Of a stretch of DNA of 64,000 nucleotides, positions 25,234 to 37,277 are shown in pieces. The notes beneath the pieces were generated by a model that was not told the DNA's origin, did not search any database, and worked only from the letters and a program-made list of their open reading frames with translations. A program made the translations under genes and the position numbers. Source of the stretch: Chamaecyparis obtusa (taxonomy: Eukaryota > Streptophyta > Pinopsida > Cupressales > Cupressaceae); NCBI GenBank assembly GCA_027943335.1, contig BSBK01009267.1, positions 400,001-464,000 of the forward strand, in the 5' to 3' direction. Each line of letters begins with the position of its first letter. The stretch's first letter is position 1.

Positions 25234-25566
25234 GGGCCTTGGTCTCTGGTGTTGGGTGCCTAGTTTTTTACTGTTCTTTGGTTGTTGGTTTTTTCTAGGT
25301 TTTTTATTGTTGTTTTGTCTTGGCTTTTGCATACTGATTTCCAGTCCTGATACATTTTAGTGAGCTTCAATGTTTTATCTTTTAACTTAGCTTGTAAGGG
25401 GTTTCGGGTCCCCGTTCAAAACCTATTTTTCCCTGCAATCAAAAACATTTGATACCATTCTCCCCTAATTTTCATCAAGGGAAAATGAAACACTACTAAC
25501 AAAGACCAAAAATGATTGTGAAGAGGAAGCAGACACCTCTCACAGACTCCCCTGCAAGGGAAAAAC

Positions 25567-28500
25567 TTAGCACAACAAAGAAAAAGAAACAACACCCAAC
25601 TGAGTGTGGAGTTGTTCAAAAGAGGTTCGAGGAAGAGCTTTACTAAAAATATCTACCACTTGTGCTTGAGTAGGAACATTAATCAATTGGAACTCATTTG
25701 CAAGCACATGATCATGCAAAAAATGAAGTTTAATTGCCACATGTTTGGTGCGTGAGTGCATAATGAGATTTTTACTTAACTGAATAGCACTCATATTATC
25801 ACACATGATAGAAATAGGTTTAGGAATCTGAATACCAAGATTAGATAACTGATATGTCATCCAAATTAACTAAGTACAACAAGTAGTAGTAGCAACATAC
25901 TCAAACTCACAAGTAGATAAAGTGACATAGTCCTATTTCTCACTATGCCAGGCAACCAAACGAGGACCTAAGAAAAATGTAGCACCACTGAAGCTCTTTT
26001 TGTCATCTGAGCCACCCCAATCTGAATCAGTATAACCAAGTAAAATGAAATCATTAGTATGGGGATACCATAAACCAAAATCAAGAGTACCTTGAATGTA
26101 CTTAAATCCATGTAACAACATTAAGATGGGATTGTTTTGGAGCAGACTGAAATCAACTAACAAGATAAACTGCTTGCATCAGATCTGGTCTAGATGTAGT
26201 TAGATACAATAAATTACCCATCATAGATCTATAATAAGTTTGATCTACTGGAGGTGAATCATCATCTTTAATGAGTTTGCACCCTGTTTCCATAGGTGTG
26301 CTAACAGGTCTACAATCTATCATATTAAATTTCTTTAACATTTCTTTGGCATATTTTGATTGAGACAAGAATAAACCATGCTCAAGCTGTGTTACTTGTA
26401 GACCAAGGAAAAATGTCAGTTCACCCAAAAGAGACATCTCAAATTCAGATTCCATGATATTAGAGAAATGCTTTGACAATGCATCATTAGCTGACCCAAA
26501 AATAATATCATCTACATAGACTTCCATAGCTAAGATATCTACATTAACATTTTTAATATATAAAGTGTTGTCTGCACTTCCTCGTGTAAAACCATTTGTT
26601 GTAAGATGCTTATCAAGTCTAGAATACCAAGCTCGAGGAGCTTGTTTTAAGCCATATAATGCCTTTTTAAGATGATATACATAATCAGGTTTATCGGATG
26701 ACTCAAACCCCTTTGGCTGTTCCATATAGACTTCCTCATCAAGGTAACCATTTAAAAAAGTAGTTTTAACATCCATTTAATAAACAATGAATTTTTTGAA
26801 ACTAGCATATGCAAGAAAGATTCTAATGGATTCTAACCTTGCAACCAGTGCAAAAGTCTCACCAAAATCAATACCTTCCTATTGAGCATAACCTTTACAC
26901 ACAAATATGGCTTTATTTCTTACTACTTTTCCATCTTCATTAAGTTTATTTCCAAAAATCCATTTCCCACCTATAACATTCTTGTTATCAGGTCTAGGAA
27001 CAAGTTCCCATGTTTGATTTTTCTCAATTTGATTTATTTCATCTTTCATAGCATTCATCCAGCAAGGTTCAGTCAAGGCTTCAGCAATAGTTTTTGGTTC
27101 AAAATCTGATAAGAGACAAAAATGTTCTGCAATATGAGTATGTTCATCAACTTTGGCTTTTCTTGTAGTTAGAATTCCTCCCTCTACAAACCCAATGACT
27201 TGAGATTCAGGATGTCTTTTTGCTATGACTCGAGAAGGAGTCTTCAAATGAATTTTTGATTCTAAACAATGTTCTTGGTCTGAATGATCAGAATGTTCTT
27301 GATTATCAATATCTGTCTTATGATGTTCATAAGACACATGTTCTCTTCTTTGCAAAGACTCTTCTTCAACACAACTTTCATTGTTATTGTATAATAAGGA
27401 GCTTTCATCAAAAACCACATTAATTGCTTTAATGACTTTATTCAACCTTGTATTATAACATTTAAAAGCTTTACTCTGCATAGAATATCCCAGGAAAATA
27501 CCTTCATCAGACCTGGAATTAAAAATGTCTAACAAGTCATTGTCCTTCTTAATGAAACACTTATAACCAAAAATTTTAAAATTCTTAACATTAGCTATTT
27601 TTCCATGCCAAAGTTCATAAGGAGTATATGTTGTTCTTACTCTGATTTGAGCCCTGTTAAGAATATACATAGCTGTATGAACAACTTCTTTCTAGAATTT
27701 ATTAGGTAATTTTTCTTCATTCAACATAGTTCTAGCCATTTCCTTAACTGTCCTATTTTCCCTTTCAACAACACCATTTTGATGTGGTGTACGAGCAATT
27801 GAAAACTGCCTCTTAATACCATGTTTTTCACAATAATCTATGAATTCTTGAGAGGTGAATTATCCACCTCTATCAGATCGTAAGCACTTTAACTTTAGAT
27901 CAGTTTCTCTTTCAACCATTTTCCTGAATATTTTGAAGCATGAAAAAGCTTCATATTTATGTTTCAAGAAGGTTACCCAGACCATCCTTGAATAATCATC
28001 TAGAAATAACATGAAATATCTTTCACCATTTAAGGATGGAGTTTTAGTAGGACTGCATAGATCAGTATGAACAATTTCTAGAGGCCTATTAGACAAGTAC
28101 TCCTTAGTTTTGAAATACATTCTAGTTTTCTTACCTTTAACACATTCTTCACAAATTTCATCAGGTTTGCTAATTAGAGGTAAACCTCTAACCTTTTTAT
28201 TCTTGCTGATTCTAGCAATATTATCAAAATTTAGGTGACCCAGTCACTTATGCCATAACCAATTTTCTTCTACTTGACTTACAAGACAAGTATTAATCAA
28301 TGAAGACTCCTTTACAGTAGAATCAATTAGGCTATACAAATTTCCTCCTATTCTTAGTCCATTAGCAACAACTTTGTTCTTACTTTTGATAGAACATCCT
28401 TTAGCATTAAAGGAAATTGAATAGCCACTCTCACAAATTTGACTAACACTCAGAAGATTATGTTTTAGTCCTTCTACATAATAAACATCATGAATAGGTG

Positions 28501-29350
28501 TATCTATATTAAGAACTATTGAACCATGACCAGTGATAAAAGAACTTGAGTTATCTCCAAATTGAACAAATCCACCATCAAAATCTTCTAGAACCTTAAA
28601 CTTGTTTTTGCAGCCCGTCATATGATGAGAGTAGCCGTTGTCCAAAACCCAAGTAGCTGGTTTATGGGAAAACAAAGTTGTTTCAATAATCAAAGACTTT
28701 TCAATGGGTTTCCATACTTGTTTAGATTTTAAATGAAGCTTACATAGATTAGCAAAGTGTCCATAATGAAAACATTTAGAACGTCTGATTAGGTTCTTGA
28801 AACCATACTTTTTTCTGTCCATCTTATAGTTGAATGCTTTATGACCAAAAAGATTGCAGTTAAAACAATAACCTTTGAAATAACTCAATCTTTGATTTGA
28901 AGTTTTTCTTTTATCTTTTAATCCAACTTGTTCAATCTGATTTTGTAATAGAACAAGTTTCTTGTCTTTTTCAACAAGAGATTGTTTTTTATTTTCAATA
29001 AGTTGATTTGTTGTTTTTAAATCAGTTTTCAGTATGCTATTCTCTTTTTCAAAATCTAGTATTAATTTCTTTTGCTTCTTAAGTTCTTGCAAAGAACAAA
29101 GAAGTTCTTTTTCAAGATCAATATCTTCATCTGAATTAGATGAAGATTCTGATTTTCTAGTTTCAAAATTAGGAACATTGATAATTTTAGCCATGAATGA
29201 TACTTCTCCTTCTTCTTCAGAATTGCTTGATTCTTCACTGGATTCTTCTTTTGACAACAAACTTTTCTTTTTGAAGTTCTTGAACCTCTGATTCTAATTC
29301 CAAGGTTTCCTTCTAGAAAAAAATTTAGTTTTCTCATTATTGTAATCTTG
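25567..29350 (-). pseudogene. Copia pol (gag end, protease, integrase, RT, RNase H), decayed
   Basis: In reading order on the minus strand: an acidic coiled-coil-like region and two decayed zinc knuckles (29260-28750), protease WVLDNGYSHHMTG (usually DSGCS; Ser and Cys changed), GAG-pre-integrase LGHLNFDNI...CEECVKGK, integrase with HTDLCSP, RSDRGG and VVERENRT (the D, D, E residues), RT with MDVKTTFLNGYLDEEVYMEQ, ALYGLKQAPRAWYSRLDKHL and VYVDDIIFG, then RNase H YTDSDWGG and CDNMSAIQLSKN. Stops occur at about 28241, 27857, 27692, 26876 and 26774, with a frameshift near 26160. It continues from the gag at 39924-40722 across the Gypsy-1 insertion. Confidence 0.92.
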
Positions 29351-29991
29351 GTCTGTGTTGTCCCACTTTTCACCCCATAACCATGTTGTCAAAGTGGAAG
29401 ATTTTGATCTCATAGTTAGGTCTGGTCATGTCTCAGTCTAGGTCTAAGTCTTTCATTAGATAGGCTATCCTTGTCAGGCTTCCCCTACTATTGTCTTATC
29501 TTTTCTAGCCGGGTGGGTTATTTGGAAGTCTTGTCATAATGGGTAGGTTATAGATCCTAACCTGGCAAGGATAATGTGCTCCTATTGATGTTCTTACTCA
29601 AGCAGAATGATGATTGAAAGTCGTGATCTCTAGAAATTCACAAGAAATCAGAGAAAAGATCCCTCATATGAATAATGTAGGGACAAAGCCGGCATTAGAC
29701 TATTCAGAATTCTAGTTCATATTGCAGTGTGTACAATCCAATTGAAGAAGAAATTCCATCTAAAGACATTGATTTCTATTAAAAATTTGTAATCTAAAGG
29801 GGTCTCAAGAAGTGTTCCTAGATAATTGTAGAATGAGAAGGTGATTACCTAGGAAGAATACACTATAGATCCCAACATCAAGCAAGTGATAGCATTATAT
29901 CTATTGATTTGACATCAACCTTCAAGAGCAGAAACTTGGACATACATAGATTGAATTATATCTAAGTTCTTTTGCAAAATGAGGTATATTT

Positions 29992-30197
29992 CCATGGTAT
30001 CAGTGATGAAGGTTGAGAAAGCACCACTAGAGTCATATGCAGACATTGGAAGTTTAGATGCTCAAATTCAAGAAATTAAAGAAGCAATGGAGCTTCCTTT
30101 GACTCATTCTGAATTGTATGAAGACATTGGTATAAAGCCTCCAAAAGAAATTATCCTCTATGGAGAACCTGGAACAGGAAAGGCTCTTTTTGCAAAG
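29992..30197 (+). pseudogene. RPT2 (fragment): Captured 26S proteasome ATPase RPT2 fragment (left LTR copy)
   Basis: The 206-base stretch encodes [40 protein letters not shown] and [22 protein letters not shown]. This is the start of the AAA+ ATPase domain of proteasome regulatory subunit 4 (RPT2), up to and including the Walker A loop GEPGTGK. The rest of the AAA domain is absent. Similarity stops at AAA/GTATGACTG, which looks like an exon-intron border, so the source was probably genomic DNA or unspliced RNA. The same fragment lies at 38116-38321. Confidence 0.9.
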
Positions 30198-30400
30198 TAT
30201 GACTGCAGGGTATTTCTTTTATATCTAACTGGTGTACCTAAAATGTTACAAATTACCTAGTGCAAGTTAATTTTGACAAGGGCCGATGTTTGATGATACA
30301 TGGAGAGAGATGCTACCAAGACATGGGAATGCTGAGGTGGAAATGGCGGGTGATGGAGAGTGGTAGTACTATGCTGCTTGTGTTGGGTTAGAAAGAGCGG

Positions 30401-30444
30401 TCGCATGATCGCATGGATTAAAATATTGCTATGCGATCATGCGA
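30401..30444. repeat. Gypsy-1 LTR hairpin, perfect 14-base arms
   Basis: TCGCATGATCGCAT (30401-30414) and ATGCGATCATGCGA (30431-30444) are exact reverse complements around a 16-base loop. A second, imperfect hairpin lies at about 30611-30657. In the right LTR this hairpin (38526-38569) has mutations in its right arm. Confidence 0.88.
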
Positions 30445-31537
30445 AAAGGTAAATAGTTAATGCCGGATGGATGGAAATTTGGCACATAACCGCATTTGAA
30501 ATTTTTGTGATGCTTACTGCTGGAGGACATGGATGCTAGCTGGGCACCTTTCTAATCTTCCTTGTCATTTTCCGCACTTCCTCGACACCTACCCGCTTTG
30601 CGTTATGCCTTGTCGCATGATCGCAAGTCAATTTTCTTGGTCTTGCTATCATGCAACTAGTCCATTTTTTTAAAACCGCAAACTTATAATACAATGATCT
30701 GAGCCAATATTAATGTTTTCATTGATCAAGATGATGTATTGGAAGAGATTAATACTAGTGAGGGAAGGTGAAGGGACAGAGTCAAATTGATTCCTCTTCA
30801 TTGTATTTTCAAAGTTGCTTGTTCCCAATCTCTTTGTATTCATGAAAATTGAAAGGTCATCAGTCCCTACGAGCATGATACATTGTAAACTCTATAAATT
30901 CTTTGAAAAAAGTTAATAAAAGGGTCGGAAAAATTGTTGGTGTAAGAGACTTGATGTTGCAGAGTCAATTGAAGAGTGTTTTATGTCAATGATTTTCTAT
31001 TCCATTTAGTTAGAAGTTGTTGCTTCTATGTTTCTTTCTTTAAATCTGAATTACAAAAGAAAAGGAAAGATGTTTCTTTCTTTTGTCATGAGGATATGAA
31101 TAAACCACAGTAGGATGTGCTTTGGGGTGTTCGAAGAAGGATTCATTAGAATTCTTTAATCATTTCATTTATATTTCTGCTAGAAATTGTCGTAGATTGG
31201 TTAAACACTAAGTGTATGGATTCATAGTATGTGTGAGTTTTGCAACTTGGTTCATAGATAGAAAACTTTTCTTGCCTGAATTAAGTTCTAGTTAGACTTA
31301 ATTTGGTTTGCCTCTTCTGCTCTCAGGTTAAGAGCATACTCCACATTAGTTTTAGGAACAAAACATAATTCCTTGAATACCATTCACATAGGGAGCTGTA
31401 CCTACCAATTCAGAGAAAAGCCGGTAATCAGAAAATGGCTTTTCAACTGTTGTAACTAGATATTGTTCATCATTTGGGCATTAAGAGTTATTTCCACAAG
31501 AAATAAGAAAGGATAAATCTGTTTACTAACAAATTTT

Positions 31538-31556
31538 TGGTGATTCTACTGGGGAC
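31538..31556 (+). other. Gypsy-1 primer binding site
   Basis: TGGTGATTCTACTGGGGAC begins six bases after the LTR end. It differs at two positions from the Gypsy-2 site, so both elements use the same class of tRNA primer. Confidence 0.75.
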
Positions 31557-31842
31557 ACAAACAGTCATTTGATCAGTAAGCTACATCATCCTAGAGCGAA
31601 TAAGATTCCTCAGGAGTACTAGAGAACAGGGTGGACAAGATTCTACATTTGATACATTAGCAGAGCTTGGTTTTCCCATCCTAGAAGTTCCTAGAAAGAA
31701 AGGAGAAAGGAAAAGTTAGAGTAGGCCTTCTTCTCCTGTTAGAAATCAAAGCACTTCACAAAACACTTGTCAAGTGTTAACACTTTAGGGTACCACTACT
31801 CCCCCAGTTGTTAATTTTCCACCATACTGTGCTAGGACTATC

Positions 31843-32720
31843 ATGGCTGCTCCATGGGCTATTGTAGTAGGACCATTAGCACTAGCAGCTTATCATCCAC
31901 TTCCTGCTGGATCAAGAAAAAATTTCCCTAAGTTTTCAGGAGATGGGAAAGTCACCATTGACGAACATATTAAAGCCTTCTTTGCTGCTAGTCATATTTT
32001 AGGGGTGGCACATGAGGACGTTGCTATGAGATTATTTATTGAGACTTTAACAGATAGTGCAGTGGATTGGTTTTATCATGTAGATGATGGTTCTATCACC
32101 AATTGGAATGCGATGAGAATAGCATTTGAGGATCATTTTAAGATAGTAGAAGATGAGCATCATTTATTGACACAATTGACATCCATCAAAAAATAGCCTC
32201 AAATGAGCATGAGGGATTTTGTAGCTGCCTTTAATAAGATTGTTAGTAGAATCCTTGTTGCAGATAGACCTACTGCTGGTAATCTTAAAAAAAATTTCAT
32301 AAGTGCAATGCCTCTAGATATCAATTATGAGTTGAGAAAGGCACGTCCCACAGATTTAGAAGATGCGAAAAAGAAAGCTATCAAATGTGAAGAAGATTTA
32401 ATTTCAGCAGGAAAATGGAAAAGAGAGTTACAAAATAAAGGAAGTTCAAGTAGTACCTTGTCATCTGATGAAATGATTCAAAAATTGTCCAATGAATTGA
32501 TTGCTATGAAAAGTCAATTACTAGGATTCAATAATTCTAATTAGCGTAATTTTTAGAATATGCCTGGAAGAAACATGGACAATAGATTTTCGCAACTTAC
32601 AGGCCCTCAACCTAGGTTGCAGATTGAAGCCGAACCAAAAAAAGGAAACATGTGCGTGTTTCATTTGACCACAAATCACATTAATGAGAACTGTCCAGGA
32701 ATTGCCCATATGATGTAGTT
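31843..32720 (+). pseudogene. Gypsy-1 gag
   Basis: Two open stretches, 31843-32196 and 32203-32544, are separated by TAG. The capsid-like core reads FPKFSGDGKVTIDEHIKAFF and HEDVAMRLFIETLTDSAVDW. Near 32650 the peptide CVFHLTTNHINENC is a CCHC-like zinc knuckle of the type seen in Tat-group gags. Further stops lie at 32542 and 32716. It would have packaged element RNA. Confidence 0.82.
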
Positions 32721-33144
32721 ATTGACCACCAATGAAATGAATATAGCAGCTCCTGTTGAAGAAGAGGATACATACTCAACTGGCGACTCTGGAAATTTAT
32801 TGATGGAGTATGAATCTGATTCTGAATCTAAAGGTGAATGTTTTTCTACTATTGATGGAAATTCATATATGGTGCTCACTCAAAATCAGAAATTAAAAAA
32901 TCAGTCTTCCAGCCAGCCTCATAAAAGTGATCCTAGTCCTATGATAAACAGTGCTGATACTGATCAGAAGGCGTCAAGCTCTCAGCCAGGTAAAGATAAA
33001 TTATCTTTTGATGCTGTTCAATTCTGTGAAGAATCTAAAATTTAGATTTCTTTTCTGGATTATTTAAAATCGCATCCTTCAGAATTTAAAACATTAGTAG
33101 AACGGTGTAAAGGAAATGTTTGAGAATTAAATAATAGTGCTACT

Positions 33145-33774
33145 GTGGTAGAAGGGGATGAGACATTGATAGTTGATTTGTTTAAAGCAGAAGAATCTAC
33201 TGTGTTAGCAACGTCGCTTGGACAAAAACCTCCTCCCTTATATGTTTCACTCTATGTTAATGGATGCAAATTAAGTAATTGTATAATAGATTCAGGTGCA
33301 TCAGATAATGTCATGCCTTATTCTGTAGCCAAAGCTTTGAATCTTAATCTCACAAAGGTGTATGGGAAATGTTATTCGATGGATGCCAAACACGTTCCTT
33401 TAATTGGTCAAATCAAGGATGCACAGGTGGCTTTGGCATCTCATCCTGAAAAGAAGCTATTGATGACTATCTTGGTAGTTAACATTTTGGCAAGTTATGG
33501 GCTTCTCTTAAGTAGAGGTTTTTGTAGAGACCTAGGAGGGGAAATAAAGCTGGATTGGTCTCATGCTGTCATACCAATTGGGAATAAAAAAATTAGATTG
33601 GAGCCTGAGGAAAAGGCGAAGTATATAGTCATGAAATCAAATGATCCTAAGGCTCAAATACTTTATCAAGAACTAGAATTTGGTAATTACATGTTGTTTA
33701 CTAAAGAATCTCTAAACGGCAATAAGGATGAAGATGGTAATGAAAAGAAATCAGGTGAAGAAAAGGAATTATCA
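33145..33774 (+). pseudogene. Gypsy-1 aspartic protease region
   Basis: The peptide VSLYVNGCKLSNCIIDSGAS at about 33250-33305 carries the DSGAS active-site loop of a retropepsin-like protease and keeps the catalytic Asp. The open frame runs without a stop into the following RNase H domain, up to a TGA at 33814-33816. It would have cleaved the element's polyprotein. Acidic/Lys-rich sequence follows the domain. Confidence 0.8.
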
Positions 33775-34197
33775 GACTTATGGGCTCTTGAATTTGATGG
33801 AAGTTTTTCTTCATGAGGATCAGGTGTAGGTGTTGTATTGATTCCTCCTCAAGGAGAACTTGAACCTATGGCATTCAAATTAGAGTTTGGAAATACCAAT
33901 AATACTATTGAATATGAAGCCTTACTACTGGGATTAGTAGCAGCAAAAGAAAAAGGTGTTAAAGTGCTAAAAGCTTGAGGTGATGTAGAGCTTATTGTGA
34001 GACAGGTTAGAGGACAATATTCAGTGAAGAATCACAGATTAAAAAACTATAGAAATAAAGTTTGGGATTAGATAAAAGGTCTGGACACCTTTTCTATTGA
34101 AGCAATACCAAGAGAGGTGAATACCAAAGCTGATTCATTGGTTGTCTTTGCATCTTTGTTGTTGCCTCATTCAGACTTTAAACATAAGAAATATTAG
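33775..34197 (+). pseudogene. Extra RNase H domain between protease and RT
   Basis: The peptide reads LEFDGSFSS, stop, GSGVGVVLIPPQGELEP, then NNTIEYEALLLGLVAAKEKG, then GDVELIVRQVRGQYSVKNHR and EVNTKADSLVVFAS. These are the conserved boxes of an RNase HI domain, with Asp, Glu, Asp and a final Asp. It resembles the additional (archaeal-type) RNase H of Tat elements. It lies upstream of RT, whereas the one I know from Tat elements follows the RT-RNase H. Three in-frame stops are present. Confidence 0.75.
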
Positions 34198-34554
34198 ATT
34201 GAAGTTGTATATCGAGCTACTTCCCCAGATAATATAGATTCATGGTAGGTGTTTGAGGATGACAAAAGCTTGCAATTGTTTCTAGAAAATGCCAAAATCA
34301 ATTTTGAATATCAGCATGAAAAAGATGAGGAATGTTCTAGCCATGGATTAAATGAAAAGAAAGTTAATGAAGTTCAAGTACCAGGTGATATTATTCCTCC
34401 TTATTTTGTATCTTTAGAGAAGTTGTTCAATAGGCATGATGCTTATATAAAATAGAAAAGAGCAAGAAAAGAGCCTAACACTGGTGAGTATGAAGGAGTA
34501 AATATTGGTGATGATGATAATCCTAAGTTGATTAATATTGGAAAATGTTGTTCA

Positions 34555-35330
34555 CTTGAAGAGAAAGAAGTTGCCAGGCTACTCTTTCTAGAATACAGAG
34601 ACATTTTTGCTTGGAGCTATGAAGATTTGAAAAGCTATGGAGGTGGAAAAGTGAAACATTAGATTCTTTTGAAGCCTGATGCAGTGCCTTTTCGACAGAA
34701 GAAAAGAAATTATAATCCTAAAGTTGCAAATGTCATATTCTGAGAGGTGGGTAAAATGCTGAAAGCTTGGATCATTTATCCTATCCATCACTCCACATGG
34801 ATAGCTAATATAGTGCCAGTGTAGAAGAAGAATGGAGAAATCAAAATTTATGTTGATTTCTAGAATTTGAATCAGGCATCTCTTAAGGATAACTTTGCAC
34901 TTCACAATATGGATTACTTGCTCCAGACAGTGGCTGGATCAGAAATGATGTCCATGCTTGATGGATTCTCCAGTTACAATCAGGTTGAAGTTGAATAAAA
35001 AGATCAGCATAAGATGGCATTTACTACACCATGGGGTACATTTGCATACCGTCGAATGCCTTTTGGGCTCATCAATGTTGGTGCCACCTTTCAGAGATGC
35101 ATGAGTAAGACATTTGCTGATTTGAAGGATCAAATCATAGTAATATATTTAGATGATCTTAATGTATTTTCAAAGAAAAGAAAGGGTCACATTGAGGATT
35201 TGAGAAAAGTATTACAGAGATGTCGAGATGATGGGATTTCTCTCAATCCAAAGAAGTCTGTGTTTTGTGTAATGAAAGGAAAACTTCTTGGCTGTATAGT
35301 CTCTCAAGAAGGAATCAGAATTGATCCGAA
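34555..35330 (+). pseudogene. Gypsy-1 reverse transcriptase
   Basis: Visible boxes are EYRDIFAWSYEDL, MLKAWIIYPIHHSTWIANIV, the NFALHNMDYLL region, FTTPWGTFAYRRMPFGLINV, GATFQRCMSKTFADL and the catalytic VIYLDDLNVFS (about 35140-35170). Stops occur near 34662, 34741, 34822, 34861 and 34997, but 35014-35670 is open. It belongs to the Ty3/Gypsy RT family. Confidence 0.88.
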
Positions 35331-35479
35331 GTGTGTTGAAGCCATTAGAAGATTAAGTTTGCCAGTAATTAAAATGGGAGTTAAATTATTCTTTGGCCAA
35401 GTCAATTTCCTGAGGTGTTTTATACCAGACTTTGCTGAAACAACTAAATGCATCATAGATATGATGAAAGGTAATTCAA

Positions 35480-35935
35480 ATTTTAAGTGGAGTGAAGAAG
35501 GTAAGAAAGATTTTCAAAATATTAAAAATGCCATTGCTCATGCTCCGGTATTATGTTATCTAGATTATAGCAGAGATTTTATTATTTACTATTATGCCTC
35601 CAAACATACTTTATCCGCCATACTAATGCAAAAAATGCTGAAGACATACAAGCTCCAATTGCTTTTATGAGCGTTCCTCTGAAAAATCATGAGTTAAAAT
35701 ATTCTTAGATTGAAAAGCATGCATTTTCAATGGTCAAGGCATTGAAAAACTTCAGATTTTACATCTTGCATTCACATTCTGTAGTTTATGTGCCGGATGT
35801 AGTAGTTAAAAGTGTGCTGGCAAGCAAGAGGTGGGATGCAATACCAGAGGTTCATGGATAGCAAAAATGCAAGAATATGATATAGAAATTCACCCTACCA
35901 AACTGATAAAGGGTAATGCTTTGTGTAGAGAAATT
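35480..35935 (+). pseudogene. Gypsy-1 second (RT-linked) RNase H
   Basis: Downstream of RT the sequence encodes FKWSEEGKKDFQNIKNAIAH, APVLCYLDYSRDFIIYYYAS and, after a frameshift near 35650, LKYS-stop-IEKHAFSMVKALKNFR. This matches the Gypsy RT-connection and RNase H region. It is more degenerate than the upstream RNase H. Confidence 0.7.
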
Positions 35936-36089
35936 GTAGAGGATAAAGCTAAAAAAGAACCAGAAGGATCTAAAGAAAAACAACTAGTTCTAGCCGTGGG
36001 TCTTTGGGATACATGGTTTGAAGACATTGCTTACTTCCTAACGTATGGAGAATGTCCAGAAGGCATGATGTCAAGACAAAGAAGAGATC

Positions 36090-37277
36090 TCAGGTTAAAG
36101 GCATCTAAGTTTGTGATTTGGGATGGCAAGCTATTCAAGAAGGCAATTGATGGAACTTTCCTCAGATGTGTAGATAAGAAGCAACATGAAAAATTATTGA
36201 AGACTTTCCATGACGAGGCCTATGGAGGGAACTTTTCATCTTCAGTAACAACATTTAAAATACTAAGACAATGTTATTATTGGCCCGATATGTTCAGAGA
36301 TGCATATGCCTGGGTAGCCAAGTGTGAAAATGCAGAATGTTTACAGGGCATCCTCAATTAGCTGCTCTTCCATTAAAGCTTGTCATTATTGAAGAACCTT
36401 TCCAGCAATGGGGCCTTGATTTCATCAGGCCAATCAATCCAGTATCTAGCGCTGGTCATCAGTACATAATCATCGCCACTAACTACTTCACCAAGTGGGT
36501 GGAAGCCAAGGCAACGAAGGTGACAACTTCTGAAGTGGTATGTGAATTTTTTAAAGAAAATATACTGGTCTGGTTTGGTGTTCCACTTAAATTAGTGATG
36601 GATAATGCCACTTATTTTTCTTCACTTGAAATCACTAGTTTTTGTTTTGAATATGGAATTATTGTTGGTCATTCATCGGATTATTTCCCACAAAGAAATG
36701 GCGAAGCCAAATCTAGTAACAAAAATCTGATCAATATTGTTAAGAAGTTAGTATCAGATAATCAGAAAAATTGGCATAAAAAGATTTATGAGGCATTGTG
36801 GGAAAACAGGGTAACACCAAAAAGAGCAATTGGTATATCACCTTTTGAGCTTGTTTATGGGACCGAAGCAAATCTTCCTTTACCTTCAGAACTGGCCATA
36901 AACAAATTAAGGACAGTGATTGAAGATGACATCTATAAAGATGGTCTAGAAAAAAGGATTCTTTATTTGAGCAAGCTGGAAGAGGAAAGAGCATAGATAG
37001 TTGATCATATCACTCAACATCAGATGCAAGTGAAGGAGATATTTGATAGGAAGGCAAGGCCATGGAAATTCATGATAGGTGATAGTGTGCTGCTGTGGGA
37101 TAAACGTAATGCTCCTAAATGAATGCATAAGAAGTTGGACAGCCTATGGAAAGGACCATTTGTGATTCATCAAGCATTGGGAAATAATTCTTTCAAGTTG
37201 GCTTATCAAGATGGTGAGGTACTACTGCTAACCTTCAATGGTCAGGACTTGAAACATTATCAAATGGAAAATTGAAA
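36090..37277 (+). pseudogene. Gypsy-1 integrase
   Basis: The zinc-binding start reads FHDEAYGGNF then ILRQCYYWPDMFRDAYAWVA. The catalytic core has QWGLDFIRPINP (first Asp), VMDNATYFSS (second Asp) and NGEAKSSNKNL (Glu). It is followed by ISPFELVYGTEANLPLPSEL and a C-terminal GPFVIHQALGNNSFKL region ending at about 37275. There is a frame change at about 36340-36360 and stops at 36994 and 37120. Confidence 0.88.

Larger units (their letters stand above)
15102..25443 (+). mobile_element. 5'-truncated LINE inserted in the Copia element, itself split by a Gypsy element
   Basis: AACATTTGATAC occurs at 15090-15101 and again at 25444-25455, a 12-bp target duplication. The LINE begins within the endonuclease-RT linker (EWWTVNIHGTTMFRVVKKL), is broken at 15203 by a Gypsy element, and resumes at 20028 (WSKTIFGDILKTKSQLKKDL). 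RT, zinc-finger, RNase H and an extra ORF follow. The 3' tail is T/G-rich, as in many plant LINEs, and ends CAATCAAAA. The endonuclease is missing, as expected for 5' truncation. Multiple stops make it inactive. Confidence 0.9.
29356..31531 (+). repeat. Gypsy-1 left LTR
   Basis: A 2176-base LTR matching 37480-39929 apart from lacking about 270 bases near 30710 that the right copy has at about 38836-39110. It contains the RPT2 fragment (29992-30197) and two hairpins. Confidence 0.9.

Noticed and set aside
25234..25440. Membrane anchor at the end of LINE ORF3
   Set aside because: A run of hydrophobic residues can be read after the last stop, but it comes from T/G-rich DNA typical of plant LINE 3' UTRs and lies beyond a stop codon.
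29979..30260. A functional AAA+ ATPase gene
   Set aside because: Only the start of the domain up to Walker A is present, it sits in an LTR, and the same piece recurs in the partner LTR. Walker B, sensor residues and the C-terminus are missing.
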